Below, one piece after another: positions 63,099 to 64,000 of a stretch of DNA of 64,000 nt; positions within the stretch are counted from its first letter, which is position 1; each line of letters starts with the position of its first letter. Position numbers and translations under genes: made by a program. Source of the stretch: Candidatus Leptovillus affinis (lineage in GTDB: Bacteria > Chloroflexota > Anaerolineae > Promineifilales > Promineifilaceae); contig JADIYP010000006.1 in NCBI GenBank assembly GCA_016705235.1, positions 248,001-312,000 on the forward strand, in the 5' to 3' direction. Under the pieces are notes generated by a model that was not told the origin of the DNA, searched no databases, and was given only the letters and a program-made list of their open reading frames with translations.

Positions 63099-64000
63099 GT
63101 GAACTCGAAAAATTGGGAACGATTTACGCAGCGTGCTCGTCGTGTCCTAAGTTTGGCCCAAGAAGAAGCAGAACGACTGAACCACAGCTACATCGGCAGT
63201 GAACATGTTCTGATTGGCCTTTTACGCGAGGAAGGTGGCGTGGCTGGTCGCGTCCTACGCGAGCTTGGTCTGGATGTTGTACGCGTCCAGGCTATGGTTG
63301 AACGTCTTTCCAGCGGCCCAAGCACACGCACCCCCTTCACAAAAATAGAACTATCTCCCAGCACCAAACGCTTGCTTGAATTAGCTGTAGAGGAAGCCCG
63401 GCGCATGGGACAACATTACATCAGCACCGAACACCTTCTGCTAGGGATGGCCCGGCAAAATGAAGGTGTGGCCATTGATGTCTTGCGCAAATTTGGCATC
63501 AGCGCGGAACAAATCCGTCGCCAAACCAAGCAAATGCTTAAGGAAAGTCCGGTCGCCGCTGGCGAACCACAGCCCTCAACCCGGCGGGCAAAGAAAGAAA
63601 AAAGCAAGACCCCAATGGTTGATCAGCTAGCCACTGACCTGACCATCCTGGCTGAAGAAGGTAAATTAGACCCGGTTATTGGTCGAAACACTGAAATTGA
63701 ACGCGTCATTCAGATATTAGCCCGCCGCACAAAAAACAACCCGGCTCTAATTGGTGAACCAGGCGTTGGCAAAACAGCCATTATTGAAGGACTGGCCCAG
63801 CGCATTGTTGAAGGACGCGTGCCAGAGATTTTGCACAACAAACGTGTCCTACAGCTAGATGTTGGGAGCCTTGTCGCTGGCACGATGTACCGTGGGCAGT
63901 TCGAGGAACGTCTAAAACGAGTCATTGATGAATTGAAATCCAGTGACGCGATTTTATTCATCGACGAAGTCCACATGCTGGTGGGCGCCGGCTCGGCTGG
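63099..64000 (+). CDS. clpC: ATP-dependent Clp protease ATP-binding subunit ClpC (partial)
   Basis: GTG 63099 with GAGGTG upstream, 300 codons to the window end. Two Clp N-terminal repeats (SEEHVLIGLL-type at SYIGSEHVLIGLLREEGG and YISTEHLLLGMARQNEG), then a linker, and the first AAA domain: LDPVIGRNTEIERVIQILARRTKNNPALIGEPGVGKTAIIEGLA (Walker A) and AILFIDEVHMLVGAG (Walker B). It unfolds proteins for ClpP. It lies 43 bp after the S1 gene, same strand. Confidence 0.95.
   Translation, partial: MNSKNWERFTQRARRVLSLAQEEAERLNHSYIGSEHVLIGLLREEGGVAGRVLRELGLDVVRVQAMVERLSSGPSTRTPFTKIELSPSTKRLLELAVEEARRMGQHYISTEHLLLGMARQNEGVAIDVLRKFGISAEQIRRQTKQMLKESPVAAGEPQPSTRRAKKEKSKTPMVDQLATDLTILAEEGKLDPVIGRNTEIERVIQILARRTKNNPALIGEPGVGKTAIIEGLAQRIVEGRVPEILHNKRVLQLDVGSLVAGTMYRGQFEERLKRVIDELKSSDAILFIDEVHMLVGAGSA

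Overview
The window looks like a chromosomal segment of a filamentous or surface-associated member of the Chloroflexota (Anaerolineae or Promineifilaceae-like). This is inferred from large Ser/Thr kinases with FHA domains and extracellular tails, Pro/Thr-rich surface proteins ending in a short YLP-type C-terminus, the rpsF-ssb-rpsR, sucCD and secDF blocks, and a contractile injection system of the environmental (eCIS) type. The DNA is also saturated with the octamer palindrome ACGGCCGT, usually inside AACGGCCGTT. It resembles the HIP1 element of cyanobacteria in its behaviour and is by far the strongest compositional signal here.

Positions 1-22287, all minus strand, hold a phage-tail-like injection system followed by two membrane-spanning kinase-like proteins. 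In transcription order: two small paralogous proteins, a DUF4255 (Afp16/Pvc16-type) tail terminator, sheath, tube, a short Cys-containing tail assembly protein, a 51-residue protein, a second tube protein, a long protein built of 32-residue repeats and broken by frameshifts, a LysM baseplate protein, a VgrG/gpD-like spike, a PAAR-like tip (DUF4280 type), gp25, gpJ, and a gpI-type baseplate protein carrying an N-terminal FHA domain. Then come a degenerate kinase-FHA protein and a canonical kinase-FHA protein that runs off the left edge. No AAA+ ATPase, helical tape measure, tail fibre or toxin is visible. Phosphothreonine signalling (kinase plus FHA) appears to be wired into the baseplate, which is the most interesting system in the window.

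Positions 22456-41277 are mostly housekeeping: secD-secF, a cyclic-2,3-diphosphoglycerate-synthetase-like GTPase, a tyrosine recombinase followed by purine nucleoside phosphorylase, rsmD, sucC-sucD, a SurA-like protein, rpsF-ssb-rpsR, sppA, a GH99/WbsX-like secreted protein with LysM domains, and radA. Positions 41322-59457 form a plus-strand envelope cluster: a Wzz/BY-kinase, FN3-like proteins, a PqqD-like protein, two gingipain-like (C25) proteins, a flippase-like protein, a GT2 glycosyltransferase, a DUF4012 protein, an SH3b protein, two MFS transporters and a glutaminyl cyclase. A GT-C-type membrane protein, a ribosomal S1-type protein and the start of clpC close the window.

Intergenic DNA is rich in structure: a roughly 60-bp palindromic repeat family with covarying arms, a 211-bp MITE-like insertion inside one copy beside an uninterrupted copy, a 23-bp-arm inverted repeat, a 21-bp minisatellite, and intrinsic terminators built from ACGGCCGT. 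A 38-G homopolymer and apparent single-base frameshifts suggest that parts of this assembly contain sequence errors.
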